A stretch of 64,000 nucleotides of DNA from Diaminobutyricibacter sp049994905 (GTDB lineage: Bacteria; Actinomycetota; Actinomycetes; Actinomycetales; Microbacteriaceae). Positions within the stretch are counted from its first letter, which is position 1, and every line of letters starts with the position of its first letter. The stretch covers positions 434,001 to 498,000 of the forward strand of contig NZ_CP188258.1 of the NCBI RefSeq assembly GCF_049994905.1, read 5' to 3'. Below, one piece after another: positions 63,424 through 64,000 of the stretch. Under the pieces are notes generated by a model. That model was not told where the DNA came from and did not search any database. It saw nothing but the letters and a program-made list of their open reading frames with translations. Both the position numbers and the translations under genes were made by a program.

Positions 63424-64000
63424 ATGTGCGCACCGAGCTACCCAGATTTTGTGCCACGGGCCGACCTCGATGCCAGGTCGCAGTCCGATCTGTACGGTCT
63501 TTTCAGGGTGGGCTCGAAGATGTTGGAGCACCCGACAACGCGCGAAACCCTGCGTCTCGCAACCGCTTCGGCCAAGGCGATCACCGGATGCTCAGTTCCC
63601 GCGGTCTACGTCATGGCGGACGATCGGCTCGTCCGATATTCGGGCAAAGCGAACCGCCGTCTCGACCTGCTGGTGGAGGCGCTGGCCGGCACGAGCGGCG
63701 TTCTCGATAACGGTGACGTCTGGCGGTATGCGCTGTTCTTCCGCGAGACCGGCAAGGTCAGGGGAGCATTCGTACTCCAGGCTGCAACCGAACCGTCAGG
63801 CAACGAGATGTTCATGCTCCAGGCCTTGGCGGAGCCGACGGGGGCTGCGCTCGCCACGGCAGAACTCATCAAGCGCGAGCGGCGTGAGGCCCGCGAGCTC
63901 CGACAGCTCTACGAAGCGCAGGCGGGCTCCAACCGCACCATGGCTGCTACGATCGTGCGCCTGAACGCCCACCAGGCCATCCGTGACACCATCGTCGCCG
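63424..64000 (+). CDS. GAF/PucR-like transcriptional regulator, N-terminal part (runs off window)
   Basis: The frame from ATG 63424 stays open to the end of the window (192 codons). The first part, TRETLRLATASAKAITGCSV to QALAEPTGAALATAELI, looks like a GAF-type sensor domain. A coiled segment (KRERREARELRQLYEAQAG) and the start of a new domain (NRTMAATIVRLNAHQAIRDT) follow, as in PucR/CdaR-type regulators. The DNA-binding end is outside the window. It is divergent from hsp20 and may control the chaperone operon. Confidence 0.7.
   Translation, partial: MCAPSYPDFVPRADLDARSQSDLYGLFRVGSKMLEHPTTRETLRLATASAKAITGCSVPAVYVMADDRLVRYSGKANRRLDLLVEALAGTSGVLDNGDVWRYALFFRETGKVRGAFVLQAATEPSGNEMFMLQALAEPTGAALATAELIKRERREARELRQLYEAQAGSNRTMAATIVRLNAHQAIRDTIVA

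Overview
The window comes from a high-GC Gram-positive bacterium (Actinomycetota). Micrococcales/Microbacteriaceae is a plausible guess, but the sequence alone does not fix the genus. The signs are GC-rich coding sequence with many GTG and TTG starts behind GGAGG-type ribosome sites, an actinobacterial-style hsp20-dnaK-grpE-dnaJ-cbpM-clpB operon, and a tmsAB pair for 10-methyl fatty acids.

Positions 1-33.8 kb are one large CoA-thioester catabolic island. It holds the end of an enoyl-CoA hydratase, three family III CoA-transferases, a complete alpha-methylacyl-CoA racemase, two MmgE/PrpD proteins, three aldehyde dehydrogenases, a thioesterase-fold protein, an SDR, two CitE-like lyases, three acyl-CoA dehydrogenases, an acetyl-CoA-synthetase-like ligase, two MaoC hydratases and etfBA. 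The etf genes are followed by a four-histidine membrane cytochrome b. A ribose-type ABC transporter, a SnoaL-like protein, two FCD-type GntR regulators and a winged-helix protein complete the set. Nearly every promoter region in this island carries the same short AT-rich near-palindrome (roughly ATAATATATTAT), which stands out in a GC-rich background. I infer one regulon controlled by the paralogous GntR proteins. The enzyme set (acid activation, alpha-methyl epimerisation, dehydrogenation, hydration, retro-Claisen cleavage, electrons to ETF) suits a branched or alpha-methyl carboxylic acid that ends in a citramalyl-CoA-like lyase step. The actual substrate cannot be read from the sequence.

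Positions 34-35.3 kb hold a class II Fic protein with a C-terminal winged helix, preceded by several TTCAAGT half-sites. Positions 35.6-45.3 kb are a glucan-use locus: a secreted glycoamylase-like hydrolase, a LacI regulator, an Opp-type ABC transporter with a fused double ATPase, and a GH1 beta-glucosidase. Two identical LacI-type palindromes lie in its two outward promoters.

Positions 45.3-48.05 kb are tmsA-tmsB (10-methyl-branched fatty acid synthesis). An HSL-type esterase, an apparent transporter remnant, and a divergent TDT-transporter/LysR pair follow.

Positions 51.5-63.3 kb form one minus-strand chain of ten genes: hsp20, dnaK, grpE, dnaJ, cbpM, clpB, a TrxC-like thioredoxin, a UBP-type zinc finger, a cNMP-binding flavoprotein resembling thioredoxin reductase, and a P-loop/TPR ATPase. 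From dnaJ onward every junction overlaps by 1-10 bases, so stress chaperones, redox proteins and the TPR ATPase appear to be made together. A GAF/PucR-like regulator, cut by the window end, starts divergently from hsp20.
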